The notes under the pieces were generated by a model. It worked only from the letters and a program-made list of their open reading frames with translations, did not search any database and had not been told where the DNA came from. Position numbers and translations under genes: made by a program. This document shows positions 1-8,753 of a stretch of 64,000 nt of DNA, piece after piece (positions within the stretch are counted from its first letter, which is position 1; every line of letters starts with the position of its first letter). This stretch comes from CAVXHQ01 sp963761735. GTDB lineage: Bacteria > Pseudomonadota > Alphaproteobacteria > Rhodobacterales > Rhodobacteraceae. The DNA lies in the NCBI GenBank assembly GCA_963761735.1, contig CAVXHQ010000006.1, positions 1 through 64,000 on the forward strand, in the 5' to 3' direction.

Positions 1-383
1 GCTATCGCGCGGCGTCGCTGTCGCTGCCGCCGGGCGACGTGTTCCTGCGCGCCGTCACCACGCTCGCCTGGGCGACCTCGTTTCAGCTGGTCGCCATGGC
101 CGTCTGGCTTGGCCTGCGCCAGCGCGGCGAAATCGGGCGGGTATTAGCGGCGTGGCGCGTTGCGGGCCTCGTCGGCATCACCAGCCTGATCGGATCGCTG
201 TGCTGGTTCATCGCGTTCACCGTGCAATCTGTCGGCTACGTCAAGGCGCTGGGCCAGATCGAAGTGGCCTTTGTGATGGTCGCCTCGGTCCTGTTTTTCC
301 ATGAAAAAATTACGGCCCGCGAGGTTCAGGGCCTTGCTCTGCTGACGCTCGGCGTCGTCCTTCTGGTGCTTTGGCGCCCCTGA
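1..383 (+). CDS. DMT/EamA-family transporter, C-terminal part
   Basis: The reading frame is open from the left edge of the window, so the gene is truncated at its 5' end and only about 126 C-terminal residues are visible. Four hydrophobic segments can be seen, the last two around the motif QIEVAFVMVASVLFFHEK, which is characteristic of the second EamA repeat in drug/metabolite transporters. The protein is an inner-membrane permease and its substrate cannot be inferred. It ends two bases before the stop of the convergent Nudix gene. A GTG at 39 lies in the same frame but is an internal codon. Confidence 0.75.
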   Translation, partial: YRAASLSLPPGDVFLRAVTTLAWATSFQLVAMAVWLGLRQRGEIGRVLAAWRVAGLVGITSLIGSLCWFIAFTVQSVGYVKALGQIEVAFVMVASVLFFHEKITAREVQGLALLTLGVVLLVLWRP

Positions 384-384
384 A

Positions 385-1083
385 CTATGCCAGCGGATCG
401 GCGCCGTTCAGGCGGCGCACATGGTTCGCCTCGTCGTCGTTGCGAAAAAACGGCACGGCGACGGGCTGCGTCACCATGCCGTCGAGGGCTGCGATCTCGG
501 CCAGAACCACCCGGGTGATGAACGGCAGATCGAGGTGGCGGACGCTGTCCAGCGATGCCCAGCGCAGGTCCGACAGCTCATCCGTGGCGCGCGAAAAATC
601 GTCCGGGTCCGAGGCGAGTGCATTTACATCCGCCACCAGAAAGCGCGCGTCAAAGCGGCGCGGATTGTCCACCGGCGTGATCGCACGGAACACGAAGGCG
701 AGACCCGCGCCGGAGGGCCGGTGGCCGGTCGCGGCAAAAGATGCCCAGTCGCGCGGGGGATCTTGCCAGACGCCGGGCACGCCAAGGACGAGGCCGGTTT
801 CCTCCCACACCTCGCGGATTGCGGCGGCGACGACGGTGCGCGGTGCGACATCGCTGCCCTGCGCCAACCGGGCGGCGGTATCGGGGGCGATGTTCGTGGC
901 AAGGGCGATACCGGCGTCACCGGCATCGACGGCCCCGCCCGGAAACACGAATTTGCGCGGCATGAAAACGGCGCGCGCGCCGCGCTGACCCATCAGAACG
1001 CGGATGCCGTCCGGGCCCGGTCGTATCAGGATCACCGTCGCTGCGGGACGGACCTGCACCGATGTTTCAGGTGGCAAAACCAT
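385..1083 (-). CDS. Nudix hydrolase
   Basis: A 232-residue Nudix-superfamily protein. A Gly-Gly at about residues 49-50 is followed, after an insert of roughly 40 residues, by REVWEETGLVLG at 90-101, which supplies the metal-binding Glu residues of the Nudix box. The interrupted box resembles the NUDT7/NUDT19 (CoA or acyl-CoA pyrophosphatase) type, but the substrate is not determined by sequence alone. The start overlaps the last 17 bases of the upstream DUF983 gene on the same strand, so the two are probably co-transcribed. Confidence 0.8.
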   Translation of the reverse strand: MVLPPETSVQVRPAATVILIRPGPDGIRVLMGQRGARAVFMPRKFVFPGGAVDAGDAGIALATNIAPDTAARLAQGSDVAPRTVVAAAIREVWEETGLVLGVPGVWQDPPRDWASFAATGHRPSGAGLAFVFRAITPVDNPRRFDARFLVADVNALASDPDDFSRATDELSDLRWASLDSVRHLDLPFITRVVLAEIAALDGMVTQPVAVPFFRNDDEANHVRRLNGADPLA

Positions 1084-1462
1084 GCATCCGCCGCGCCCAT
1101 TGAATGCCGACGACGACGCCTTTCAGGCGTGGCAAAAGGGCCAGCGACAAAACCACCGCAGCGGTCGTGAAAACGGCCGCGAAAACCCAGGGCTCTGGCC
1201 GCAACCGGGTAAAAAAGACATGCATCAACGGCGCCAGCAGATGGCCCACGACCAGGATGGTCAGATAGGCCGGGCCATCGTCGGCACGGTGATGGTACAG
1301 GTCCTCGCCGCAATTCGCGCAGGCGTCCCGCACCCTCAGGTATCCGCTAAACAGCGGCGCGTCGCCACACCTCGGGCAGCGACAGCGAAAGCCGCGCCAC
1401 ATCGCGGGTTTCGTCTCCCGCTCCTGCGGGCGGGCCTGCGCGGTGGCGGCTATCTGTGTCAT
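1067..1462 (-). CDS. DUF983 family membrane protein
   Basis: A 131-residue protein. Cysteines at about 27, 29, 32, 48 and 51 form a zinc-ribbon-like N-terminal region (CRCPRCG and CANCGEDL), and the rest contains two hydrophobic segments ending in a basic tail. This is the DUF983 architecture common in Alphaproteobacteria; its function is unknown. The ATG at 1462 is chosen because AAAGGA lies just upstream; the frame stays open further upstream without a better start. Translation is probably coupled to the Nudix gene, which begins inside its 3' end. Confidence 0.8.
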   Translation of the reverse strand: MTQIAATAQARPQERETKPAMWRGFRCRCPRCGDAPLFSGYLRVRDACANCGEDLYHHRADDGPAYLTILVVGHLLAPLMHVFFTRLRPEPWVFAAVFTTAAVVLSLALLPRLKGVVVGIQWARRMHGFAT

Positions 1463-1610
1463 GTCGTTTCCTTTGACACATATGTGGCCCCGAAGGTCGC
1501 AAAAGGAAAGGGTGGCGACGCCCAGCGGGACGCGACAGATCGTGGCAGTGCCGCCCACGCGTCGCGGCCCCTTTGCTCCGGAGGGTCTGAGCCGTCGCCC
1601 CGTGCAGGCC

Positions 1611-3311
1611 TCACGCGGCAGAGGCGCCCAGCGTGACGGTGTTGCGGCCCGCCTCCTTGGCCGCATACAGCGCCCGGTCCGCCCGGTCATACAGATCGAC
1701 CGCGCCGGTGTCGCGCGGATGGCCATCCCCGCCCAGCGCCACACCCACCGACAATGTCACGTCGATCCGGCTGCGCCCCGGCTGCGGCAGGGCGCAGTCG
1801 GGGTCGTTGCCGTCGAACGGGCGCGCGGCGATGACCCTGCGCAACCGTTCCGCCACGATGCGGGCGCCGGCCTCGGTGATTTCCGGCAGGACGACGAGGA
1901 ATTCCTCGCCGCCGATTCGCGCCACCATGTCGCGCGGCCCCACCTGATCCTTCAGCCTGCGGGCAACCGCGCGCAATACGCAGTCGCCGGTCGCATGGCC
2001 GTAGGTGTCGTTGATCCGCTTGAAATGATCGATGTCGAGCATCATCACCGCAAAGGTCTGCAGCGTCGCGTCCGCCTCTTCGACGAGCATGTCGAGGTGC
2101 GGCATCGCGAAACGCCGGTTGTGCAGCCCGGTCAGCGGGTCGATGACCGCGGCTTCCAGATCGCGTCTGACCGAGGCACGCATGCCGTCGGCGATCTTCT
2201 TCTGGCGCAGCAGGGTCTCGATCCGGTGCGCGAGTTCGTCGCGTCCGACCGCGTCGGTAACCAGATCGTCGATGCCCATGTCGAGCGCCATGGTTGCCAG
2301 ATCGGCGGCATCCTCGGGCACGATAAGAAGTTGCGAGGCCAGCCGCAGCGGCGATCCACTGCGCAATTCGGACATCAGCCGAAAAATTTCGCCCGTGGTC
2401 ATGCCGCCGGGCGTGCCCACCGCCGGGTCGATGATGATAAGGTCGGGTGCGGGACGCCCCGGGGCGATGCCAGTCCCGTGACCCCCGAGGCCTGTGGACA
2501 GATCGTCGATCCGCTGCGCAAAATACATGTCCGCAAGGTGTTCGTCGTCCGTCTCGTCGAAATCGGCGGTCAGCGGATATATCTCGAACCGTGCCGGATC
2601 TCGCGCCGCGAGACCGGCAAGGGCGTGCGACAGGCCAAGCGGCAGACCGGCGCTGTTCGGCGTATCGGGCGCATGGGCCGCGAGCACCACGATGCGTTGC
2701 GGCAGATCGAACGCCGCGACGGCCTCGGCAAATCCGTCTGCACGCTCGGTCGCACGTTCGGCGGCGTTGCGCGGTCGCAGATCCTCGAGTTCGGCACGGG
2801 CGCGCAGCAGGTTCCGGATGCGGGCCAGCAGAAACGGGGCGGCAAACGGGCGGCTGATGACGATGACATCGTCCGCGCCGGCATTCAGCGCGTCGATACG
2901 TGTCGTGCCCGTGTTGGTCAGCAGCGTGCCTTTCCGGCCCGCGCGGTCGGGCGCAAGGTCGTCGAGGGCGATCACCAGCGGCACCGGATTTGGCGAGACC
3001 GCCGGACGGAGAAAGCGCCGGACGGTTTCGATGTCGGTATCGGATCTCTGTGCGGCGCCGGAACACGCCTCGGCGCGCCCGGTTTTCAATCCGGCAACCA
3101 GACCGGACATCGCCTCTGACGCGGCGCCACCGGCCAGCAGGTCAGACGTCCGCAACAGCACGAGGTCCGGACGGACACCCTGCGCCAGCAGGCGCCGGGC
3201 CGCGGCGGCATCGCAGCACTGTTCAACCCGGTAGCGCGCCTTTTCTAGGAGTGCGCGCAGCACGATCCGCTGCGTCGGGATAGGCTCGACAATCAAAATC
3301 TGACCCGACAT
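1611..3311 (-). CDS. PleD-like response regulator diguanylate cyclase
   Basis: About 566 residues: two receiver-like domains and a C-terminal GGDEF domain, the PleD layout. The cyclase motif is GGEEF (about residues 467-471), an active-site form also found in Caulobacter PleD, so it should make cyclic di-GMP from GTP. Two departures are visible. The first receiver reads PDLVLLRTSD, with Arg where the phosphoacceptor Asp is expected, and SRP replaces the usual T/S-K-P. The primary product-inhibition site (RxxD five residues before GGEEF) reads GPRD, so the Arg is missing. ATG 3311 is preferred over an upstream in-frame start because TTGGAG lies just before it. Cytosolic, possibly recruited to the membrane or a pole. 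Confidence 0.85.
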   Translation of the reverse strand: MSGQILIVEPIPTQRIVLRALLEKARYRVEQCCDAAAARRLLAQGVRPDLVLLRTSDLLAGGAASEAMSGLVAGLKTGRAEACSGAAQRSDTDIETVRRFLRPAVSPNPVPLVIALDDLAPDRAGRKGTLLTNTGTTRIDALNAGADDVIVISRPFAAPFLLARIRNLLRARAELEDLRPRNAAERATERADGFAEAVAAFDLPQRIVVLAAHAPDTPNSAGLPLGLSHALAGLAARDPARFEIYPLTADFDETDDEHLADMYFAQRIDDLSTGLGGHGTGIAPGRPAPDLIIIDPAVGTPGGMTTGEIFRLMSELRSGSPLRLASQLLIVPEDAADLATMALDMGIDDLVTDAVGRDELAHRIETLLRQKKIADGMRASVRRDLEAAVIDPLTGLHNRRFAMPHLDMLVEEADATLQTFAVMMLDIDHFKRINDTYGHATGDCVLRAVARRLKDQVGPRDMVARIGGEEFLVVLPEITEAGARIVAERLRRVIAARPFDGNDPDCALPQPGRSRIDVTLSVGVALGGDGHPRDTGAVDLYDRADRALYAAKEAGRNTVTLGASAA

Positions 3312-3403
3312 GGTAAATACTCCAACAACCACGCTTGGCGGCGTGACCAAGGATGCACGTCTAAAAGTTAAAAAATGGTTTCAACAAATAAGGAATGATG
3401 AAG

Positions 3404-3683
3404 ATGACGCCCGAGGCCGCCGAAACGATCGCCTTGCAGGCGCTGGCGTGGCTGGCCGCCAATGACGAGCTTTGGCCTGTGTTTCTTGGGGCCAGCGGGT
3501 CCAGCGCCGAGGACGCACAGGCCGGTGCGCGTGATCCCGCCTACCTTGGATCGGTGCTGGAGTTCCTTACCATGGACGATAATTGGGTGATGGCATTCTG
3601 TGACGATGGCGGGCCTGAAATACGATATGCCGCTGCGCGCCCGCTATGCCCTTCCGGGGGCCGAGCAGGTGCACTGGACATGA
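3404..3683 (+). pseudogene. DUF3572 family protein, one-base frameshift
   Basis: A small alphaproteobacterial DUF3572 gene. The first part reads MTPEAAETIALQALAWLA and continues to AFCDD; the remainder of the family signature (AGLKYDMPLRARYALPGAEQ and then VHWT) is found in the +1 frame and ends with a TGA at 3681-3683. One extra base in the GG at 3608-3609 explains the shift; removing it gives a normal protein of about 92 residues whose stop overlaps the ATG of the HAD gene (ATGA). As sequenced, the first frame instead runs into the HAD gene and would give a false fusion. AAGGA at 3390-3394 supports ATG 3404. Function unknown. Confidence 0.75.
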
Positions 3684-4390
3684 GCGCGCCGACAGCCGGG
3701 TTGACCGGCGTGCGGGGCGTCGTGTTCGACAAGGACGGCACCCTGTTCGATTTCAACGCCACCTGGGCCGTGTGGACTGCCGGTCTGATCGAGGACACCG
3801 CGCCGGACGCCGCGACCCGCGCGGCGATGGCGCAGGTATTGGGGTTCGATCTGCAAGGCCGCAGCTTTCTGCCCGGCAGCATCGTTATCGCCGAAACCAG
3901 CGAGATGATCGCCCACCGGCTGCTGCCGTTTTTCGCCGATATGACGGCGGCGGATCTCGCACGGCGTCTGAACGACCGTGCCGCCCGCACGCCACAGGCG
4001 CCGGTGCTGCCGCTGGTGCCGTTTCTGGCGCGGTTGCGGCAGGCGGGCCTGCGTCTCGGCGTGGCGACGAATGACGGCGAAGGCCCGGCGCGGACGCATC
4101 TGGAGGGCGAAGGCGCGGCGCATCTGTTCGATTTCATCGCCGGATACGACAGCGGCCACGGCGGAAAACCCGCGCCGGGGCAACTGCTGGCCTTTGTCAC
4201 GGCGCAGGGCCTGACCCCCGGCGACTGCGTGATGGTGGGCGACAGTCTGCACGATCTGCACGCCGGGGCCGCGGCGGGCATGCGCACCGTCGGCGTGCTG
4301 ACGGGGGTTGCGGACCGGGCCGATCTGGCGCCCGCCGCCGATCTCGTGCTGGACAGCATCGCGGGCCTGCCGGACGCGCTCGGTCTCTGA
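3680..4390 (+). CDS. HAD-family hydrolase, phosphoglycolate phosphatase-like
   Basis: A 236-residue haloacid dehalogenase-superfamily phosphatase. Motif I is FDKDGTLFDF at about residues 14-23 (nucleophile Asp and DxDGT), a cap region follows, and motif IV is VMVGDSLHDL near residue 185. It resembles Gph/HAD-IA phosphatases that dephosphorylate 2-phosphoglycolate or other small phosphoesters; the substrate is not certain. The ATG overlaps the restored TGA of the DUF3572 gene, indicating translational coupling. As sequenced, the DUF3572 frame reads into this gene without a stop, which I interpret as a frameshift artefact or lesion and not a natural fusion. Confidence 0.82.
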   Translation: MSAPTAGLTGVRGVVFDKDGTLFDFNATWAVWTAGLIEDTAPDAATRAAMAQVLGFDLQGRSFLPGSIVIAETSEMIAHRLLPFFADMTAADLARRLNDRAARTPQAPVLPLVPFLARLRQAGLRLGVATNDGEGPARTHLEGEGAAHLFDFIAGYDSGHGGKPAPGQLLAFVTAQGLTPGDCVMVGDSLHDLHAGAAAGMRTVGVLTGVADRADLAPAADLVLDSIAGLPDALGL

Positions 4391-4502
4391 CCCGGTATCA
4401 CCCCGTTACCGAAAACGACATCCGGCGTCGCCACGGGCATATCGCCGCGCGCATCCGGCCCGCATGATGGTGCAGGGTCAATCGCACCCACGGGGAAAAG
4501 AC

Positions 4503-6062
4503 ATGACCGGGGACGTCACACGGCGCAGACGCGGCGGCGGACGGGCGGGCAATTCGGCGCGGCGCGGCCATGCCGCGATCGACCAGATGCCGTGGCACCC
4601 GCCGCTGAACACCGACCGCCCGACAGAGCCGCTGGACGGCGACGGCGTTGCCGCGATTCACGATGGCGCGATGCGGATCCTCGAAGAGATCGGGATCGCG
4701 TTTCTGAACGACGAGGCGCGGGCCCTGTTTCGCGCCGCCGGCTGCACCGTCGACGGGGCCAACGTGCGGATGGGGCGCGACTGGGTGATGGAAATGGTGC
4801 GCCGCGCGCCCGCCACGTTCACCCTGACGCCGCGCAACCCCGACCGGCGCCTGACCGTCGGCGGCGCCCATATGCTGTTCGGCAACGTCTCGTCGCCGCC
4901 CAATTACTGGGACATGGAACTAGGCCGCAAACGCCCCGGCACCCGCGCCGCCTGCGCCGATCTGCTGCGGCTGACGCAATACTTCAACTGCATCCATTTC
5001 GTCGGCGGTTATCCCGTCGAACCGGTCGATATCCATGCCGGCGTGCGCCACCTCGACGTGTTGCACGACACGTTGCGGATCACCGACAAGGTCGTGCACG
5101 CCTATTCGCTAGGGCGGGAACGGGTCGAGGACGTGATGGAGATGGTGCGCATCGCGGGCGGCCTGACGGAGGCCGAATTTGCGGCGACACCGCGGATGTT
5201 CACCAACATCAACTCGACCTCGCCACTGAAACACGACGTGCCGATGATCGACGGCTGCCTGCGCCTGATCCGGCGGGGGCAGGCGGTGATCGTGACGCCG
5301 TTCACCCTTGCGGGGGCAATGGCGCCGGTGACGATGGCGGGGGCCGTGACGCTGTCCATCGCCGAGGCGCTGTCGGCCATCGCCCTGTTCCAATACGTGA
5401 AACCGGGATGTGCCAGTGCCATCGGCACCTTTACCTCGAACGTCGACATGAAATCCGGCGCGCCCGCGTTTGGCACGCCCGAATACATGCGCGCGACGCA
5501 GATGACCGGGCAGATGGCGCGGTTTTACGGCCTGCCGCTGCGCGCGTCCGGCGTCTGTGCCGCCAATGTGCCCGACGGACAGGCCATGTGGGAGACATCG
5601 AATTCGCTCTGGTCCGCCGTCCAGTCGGGCACCAACATGGTCTATCACGCGGCAGGATGGCTCGAGGGGGGCCTGATCGCCTCGCCCGAAAAATTCATCA
5701 TGGACTGTGAGGTTTTGCAGATGATCCAGCGGTACATGGCGCCCGCGATCACGGCGACGGGCGCGGACGACATCGCGCTGGACGCGGTGCGCGAGGTCGG
5801 GTCCGGCGGGCATTACTTCGGGATCGACCACACGCAACAACGCTACGCGGCCGCGTTTTACAGCCCGATCGTGTCAGACTGGCGCAATTTCGAGGCATGG
5901 GACGCCGCCGGTGCCGTCTGGACGGCGGAACGGGCGCACCGGATCTATCGGGCGATCCTCGAGGAATTCGTGCCGCCGCCGATGGACGCGGGCAATGCCG
6001 ACGCGTTGAGCGATTTTGTCGAACGGCGCCGGGCCGAAGGCGGCGCGCCGACGGATTTCTGA
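4503..6062 (+). CDS. MttB-family (trimethylamine methyltransferase-like) protein
   Basis: A 519-residue protein of the MttB superfamily (COG5598), with the TIM-barrel-type body recognisable from VGGYPVEPVDIHAGVRHL to the C-terminal SGGHYFGIDHTQQRYAAAF. No in-frame amber codon occurs, so this is a pyrrolysine-free member; such members include glycine betaine and related quaternary-amine methyltransferases that pass a methyl group to a corrinoid protein. No corrinoid protein or reactivator gene is adjacent in this window. ATG 4503 follows GGGGAAAAG and is preferred over the longer upstream frame. Rhodobacterales genomes often hold many paralogues, so the exact substrate is open. Confidence 0.83.
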   Translation: MTGDVTRRRRGGGRAGNSARRGHAAIDQMPWHPPLNTDRPTEPLDGDGVAAIHDGAMRILEEIGIAFLNDEARALFRAAGCTVDGANVRMGRDWVMEMVRRAPATFTLTPRNPDRRLTVGGAHMLFGNVSSPPNYWDMELGRKRPGTRAACADLLRLTQYFNCIHFVGGYPVEPVDIHAGVRHLDVLHDTLRITDKVVHAYSLGRERVEDVMEMVRIAGGLTEAEFAATPRMFTNINSTSPLKHDVPMIDGCLRLIRRGQAVIVTPFTLAGAMAPVTMAGAVTLSIAEALSAIALFQYVKPGCASAIGTFTSNVDMKSGAPAFGTPEYMRATQMTGQMARFYGLPLRASGVCAANVPDGQAMWETSNSLWSAVQSGTNMVYHAAGWLEGGLIASPEKFIMDCEVLQMIQRYMAPAITATGADDIALDAVREVGSGGHYFGIDHTQQRYAAAFYSPIVSDWRNFEAWDAAGAVWTAERAHRIYRAILEEFVPPPMDAGNADALSDFVERRRAEGGAPTDF

Positions 6063-6371
6063 TGCGGGCCGAGGCGGCGCAACCGCCGACGCCAGGCTCA
6101 TTCATCATCGCCGCAAACGGGGTCGTGGGCCGCTTGTCCGGGCGCGCTGCCTGTTCCACGGCACCGCGTCGTGTTCCGCATGGCGCGGGAGCGACAGAGG
6201 ATCGGGGGCGTTCACCACGCGATCCGCAATTGGAGCCCGCCGCAGCGACGCCGCTGACCCTCACGCATCCGTGACCCCGCTTTTGGTGCGCCGCCTGAAA
6301 CTATGCCCGACCGGTATCGTGACTGTTGCAATCCCGACCACGACGGACGGGGCAACAACAGGATCACAAAC
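6063..6371. other. Intergenic region, no gene seen
   Basis: About 310 bases between the methyltransferase and the fasciclin gene. Short open frames here have no recognisable similarity or start signals. An AGGA sits just before the fasciclin ATG at 6372; I see no convincing promoter hexamers, operator or terminator. Confidence 0.5.
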
Positions 6372-6935
6372 ATGCTCAAGGCATCCATCTTCACCCTTTC
6401 CGTGTCCGGTCTCGCGGCCCTGTCGCTGGCGGCACCCGCCGTTGCTCAGGACAACCCGATGGTCGGTGGCGCCGAAATGATGGCCGACATGAACATCGTC
6501 GAAAACGCGATGAACTCGCCGATCAACACCACGCTGGTCGCCGCCGTCGTCGCCGCCGATCTCGCCGAAACGCTGTCGGGCCCCGGTCCGTTCACCGTGT
6601 TCGCGCCCACCGACGAGGCGTTCGAGGCGATCCCCGCCGAGACCCTCGAAGAGCTGCTCAAGCCCGAGAACATCGCGCAGCTGCAGCAGATCCTGACCTG
6701 CCACGTCGTCGCGACCGAGGCATTCGCCGCCGACATCATCGGCATGGTCAACGACGATGGCGGCGTGTTCCCGGTCACCACCGTCGGCGGTTGTGTCCTG
6801 AACATCGCGCTGGACGGTGACACCGTCACCATCACCGACGAGCGGGGCCGCGTCGGCAACGTCATCGTCGCCGACGTCGACCAGTCGAACGGCGTGATCC
6901 ATGTGATCGACACGGTGCTGCTGCCCGCCGAATAA
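6372..6935 (+). CDS. Secreted fasciclin-domain protein
   Basis: A 187-residue protein with a Sec signal peptide (hydrophobic core to about residue 24, cleavage after APAVAQ) and one FAS1/fasciclin domain: TTLVAAVVAADL, GPFTVFAPTDEAFEAI and the closing NGVIHVIDTVLLP. Such single-domain fasciclin proteins are exported and act in adhesion or envelope stress in Alphaproteobacteria. The ATG at 6372 is preferred over an in-frame upstream ATG at 6303 because only it gives a proper signal peptide. A strong terminator follows, so it is probably a single-gene transcript. Confidence 0.88.
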   Translation: MLKASIFTLSVSGLAALSLAAPAVAQDNPMVGGAEMMADMNIVENAMNSPINTTLVAAVVAADLAETLSGPGPFTVFAPTDEAFEAIPAETLEELLKPENIAQLQQILTCHVVATEAFAADIIGMVNDDGGVFPVTTVGGCVLNIALDGDTVTITDERGRVGNVIVADVDQSNGVIHVIDTVLLPAE

Positions 6936-6978
6936 GGCGCGGCACGTACCCCGGTCCAAAAGGCCCCTTGCTGGGGGG

Positions 6979-7026
6979 AGGGCCCCGCGGAGACCTTGCA
7001 AGGGGTTTTCGCGGGGCCCTTCTTTT
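6979..7026 (+). terminator. Rho-independent terminator after fasciclin gene
   Basis: An 11-bp perfect stem, AGGGCCCCGCG at 6979-6989 paired with CGCGGGGCCCT at 7010-7020, is followed by TCTTTTG. A smaller inner hairpin (CCTTGCAAGG) sits in the loop. The position 44 bases after the fasciclin stop fits a terminator for that gene. Confidence 0.85.
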
Positions 7027-7193
7027 GCGCCGGGTCGGTTTTGCGCGGTGCCGTGGTGCCCGTTGCGCGGGCCTGCCCGGATCGGGGATGAGTTGACGCG
7101 ATCCGGGGTCTGACTTGCTCGCGATTTCGGCTCTTTCCGTCAGGCTCCCGCCTTGAGACACTACGGGTCACAGCCGCACATGAGGGCCGCCCG

Positions 7194-8300
7194 ATGATCG
7201 AACTCCGACACGAGGATTTCAGCGCCTTCTTCCAGGCGCCGTTCGATGCCTACGGCCCCGCAACTCCCTATGTCTCGCCTCTGAAATCGGATCTGGCCCG
7301 CTTCCTCGATACCCGCAAGAACCCGCTTTTTGCCGATCCGGACAGCGCGCTGACCTGGTGGACCGCGCACCGCAAGGGAGAGGTGGTGGGCCGCATCTGC
7401 GCCCATGTTCATGCCGCTTCGAACGCCGCCCACGGGCTGCGGCGCGGCTATTTCGGCTATTTCGATTGTGCCCGCGATGCGCGGGCCATCACCGTCCTGC
7501 TGGGTGCCGCCGAGGACTGGTGCCGGGCGCGGGGCTGCACCGAGATCATGGGTAATTTCAACCTGACCGCGATGCAGCAGATCGGCGTGATGACGCAGGG
7601 TTTCGGCGTGGCCCCCTATTCCGACCTGGTGTGGTCGCCCCCGCATCTGGCGCCGCTTCTCGAGGCGAACGGCTATGCGGCCAGTTTCGGGATGACGACC
7701 TTCGAGGTGGACCTGACCACCGCGGCACCGCCGGTGCTGAAGCCGCATAATATCGCCGTGCGCGACGATCCCGCGTTCACCTTTGCGCCGATCACGCGCC
7801 GCACCATTCCGCAGCGGATGGAAGAGGCGCGCCTCATCCTCAATGCGTCGTTCGCGAAAAATCCGATGTTCGTGCCGGTGACGGCGGAAGAGTTCCACTT
7901 TCAGGCCAGGGACATGAAGTGGGTCATGGATCCGCGCATTTCCGCGGTGCTGCACAAGGACGGCAAACCGGCCGCCTGCATCATCTGCATCCCCGATCTG
8001 AACCCGTTTCTGAAACGCATCCGCAGCCGGATGGGCCTGACCGCACCGTGGCATTTCATCCGCCACCGGATGCGCAACACGCGGGCGGTCCTCATCTTCT
8101 CGGGTGTGATGCCCGAACTGCAGGGGCAGGGGGTGAACCCCGTGGTGTTGCACCGGGTCATCACCAACGCGCAGGCGGCGGGCTATACGACGCTTGGCAA
8201 CACGTGGATCGGCGACAGCAATGCCGCGTCCCTCGCGCAGAAGCGCAAGGCAGGGGCGCGCGAACTGCACCGGCTGCACCTGTTCGGCAAGGCGCTGTAG
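7194..8300 (+). CDS. GNAT-fold N-acetyltransferase-like protein (YghO type)
   Basis: A 368-residue cytosolic protein of the YghO-like class. The N-terminal part contains YVSPLKSDL and DTRKNPLF, followed by VVGRICAHVH and YFGYFDC, all typical of these proteins; the C-terminal half carries the acetyl-CoA-binding-like stretch PELQGQGVNPVVLHRVI. It probably acylates a small amine or an amino-acid derivative; the substrate is unknown. It stands alone between the fasciclin terminator and the convergent Lin0512 pair. The start at 7194 fits the family N-terminus (MIELRHEDF). Confidence 0.7.
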   Translation: MIELRHEDFSAFFQAPFDAYGPATPYVSPLKSDLARFLDTRKNPLFADPDSALTWWTAHRKGEVVGRICAHVHAASNAAHGLRRGYFGYFDCARDARAITVLLGAAEDWCRARGCTEIMGNFNLTAMQQIGVMTQGFGVAPYSDLVWSPPHLAPLLEANGYAASFGMTTFEVDLTTAAPPVLKPHNIAVRDDPAFTFAPITRRTIPQRMEEARLILNASFAKNPMFVPVTAEEFHFQARDMKWVMDPRISAVLHKDGKPAACIICIPDLNPFLKRIRSRMGLTAPWHFIRHRMRNTRAVLIFSGVMPELQGQGVNPVVLHRVITNAQAAGYTTLGNTWIGDSNAASLAQKRKAGARELHRLHLFGKAL

Positions 8301-8405
8301 GGCCACGTTCTCAGCGTTTCCGAGGATCGCCCGCGCGATGAACGCGGTCGCCGGCCCGGTTTCAACGCGGTGTTATCGCGGCTATCGCCGTCATCGGCCC
8401 CGGTG

Positions 8406-8753
8406 TCACCCCGGCGCCACCGTCCATCCCGTCTGCACCGGCAGGAACGCCTCGACGGCCACGGTTGCCACGACCGTTCCGTGTACCCGCTGGCCGCCGG
8501 GCACGACCCGCACCTCGCAGCGCCCGCCGACCCGCGCCACAAGCTGCGCGCCGTCGATGCCCGCGCCGTCCGGCACGCCGATGCTGACGACGATCCGCAC
8601 CGCGTCGTCGGGCAGGCCGAGCGCCGCCGCTACCGGCAGGTCCGCCCGGTCGAGGGCGGCGCGCAGGCCCTTGTCGGCGGCGATCTGCGCCGCCCCGGGG
8701 CCGTCGGGCGCGCGGCCCATGTCCATGCGGATGATGATGCGCCGATCGGTCAT
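8406..8753 (-). CDS. Lin0512-family protein, second of an overlapping pair
   Basis: A 115-residue protein resembling its upstream neighbour in size and layout (beta strand RRIIIRMDMG, helix with AADKGLRAAL, and a closing TVVATVAVEAFL). I place it in the Lin0512 family (TIGR02058), whose function is unknown. Its ATG overlaps the TGA of the upstream gene by four bases, so the two are translationally coupled and probably form a complex or pseudo-dimer. Assignment of this copy is less certain than of its partner because it is more diverged. Confidence 0.55.
   Translation of the reverse strand: MTDRRIIIRMDMGRAPDGPGAAQIAADKGLRAALDRADLPVAAALGLPDDAVRIVVSIGVPDGAGIDGAQLVARVGGRCEVRVVPGGQRVHGTVVATVAVEAFLPVQTGWTVAPG

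Noticed and set aside
1443..3119. 558-codon open frame antisense to the diguanylate cyclase
   Set aside because: It mirrors the high-GC codon pattern of the minus-strand gene and has no recognisable domains; the opposite strand carries a clear GGDEF protein.
3395..4390. Natural DUF3572-HAD fusion protein
   Set aside because: The missing DUF3572 C-terminus is intact in the next frame and ends in an ATGA overlap, so a one-base shift explains the fusion better.
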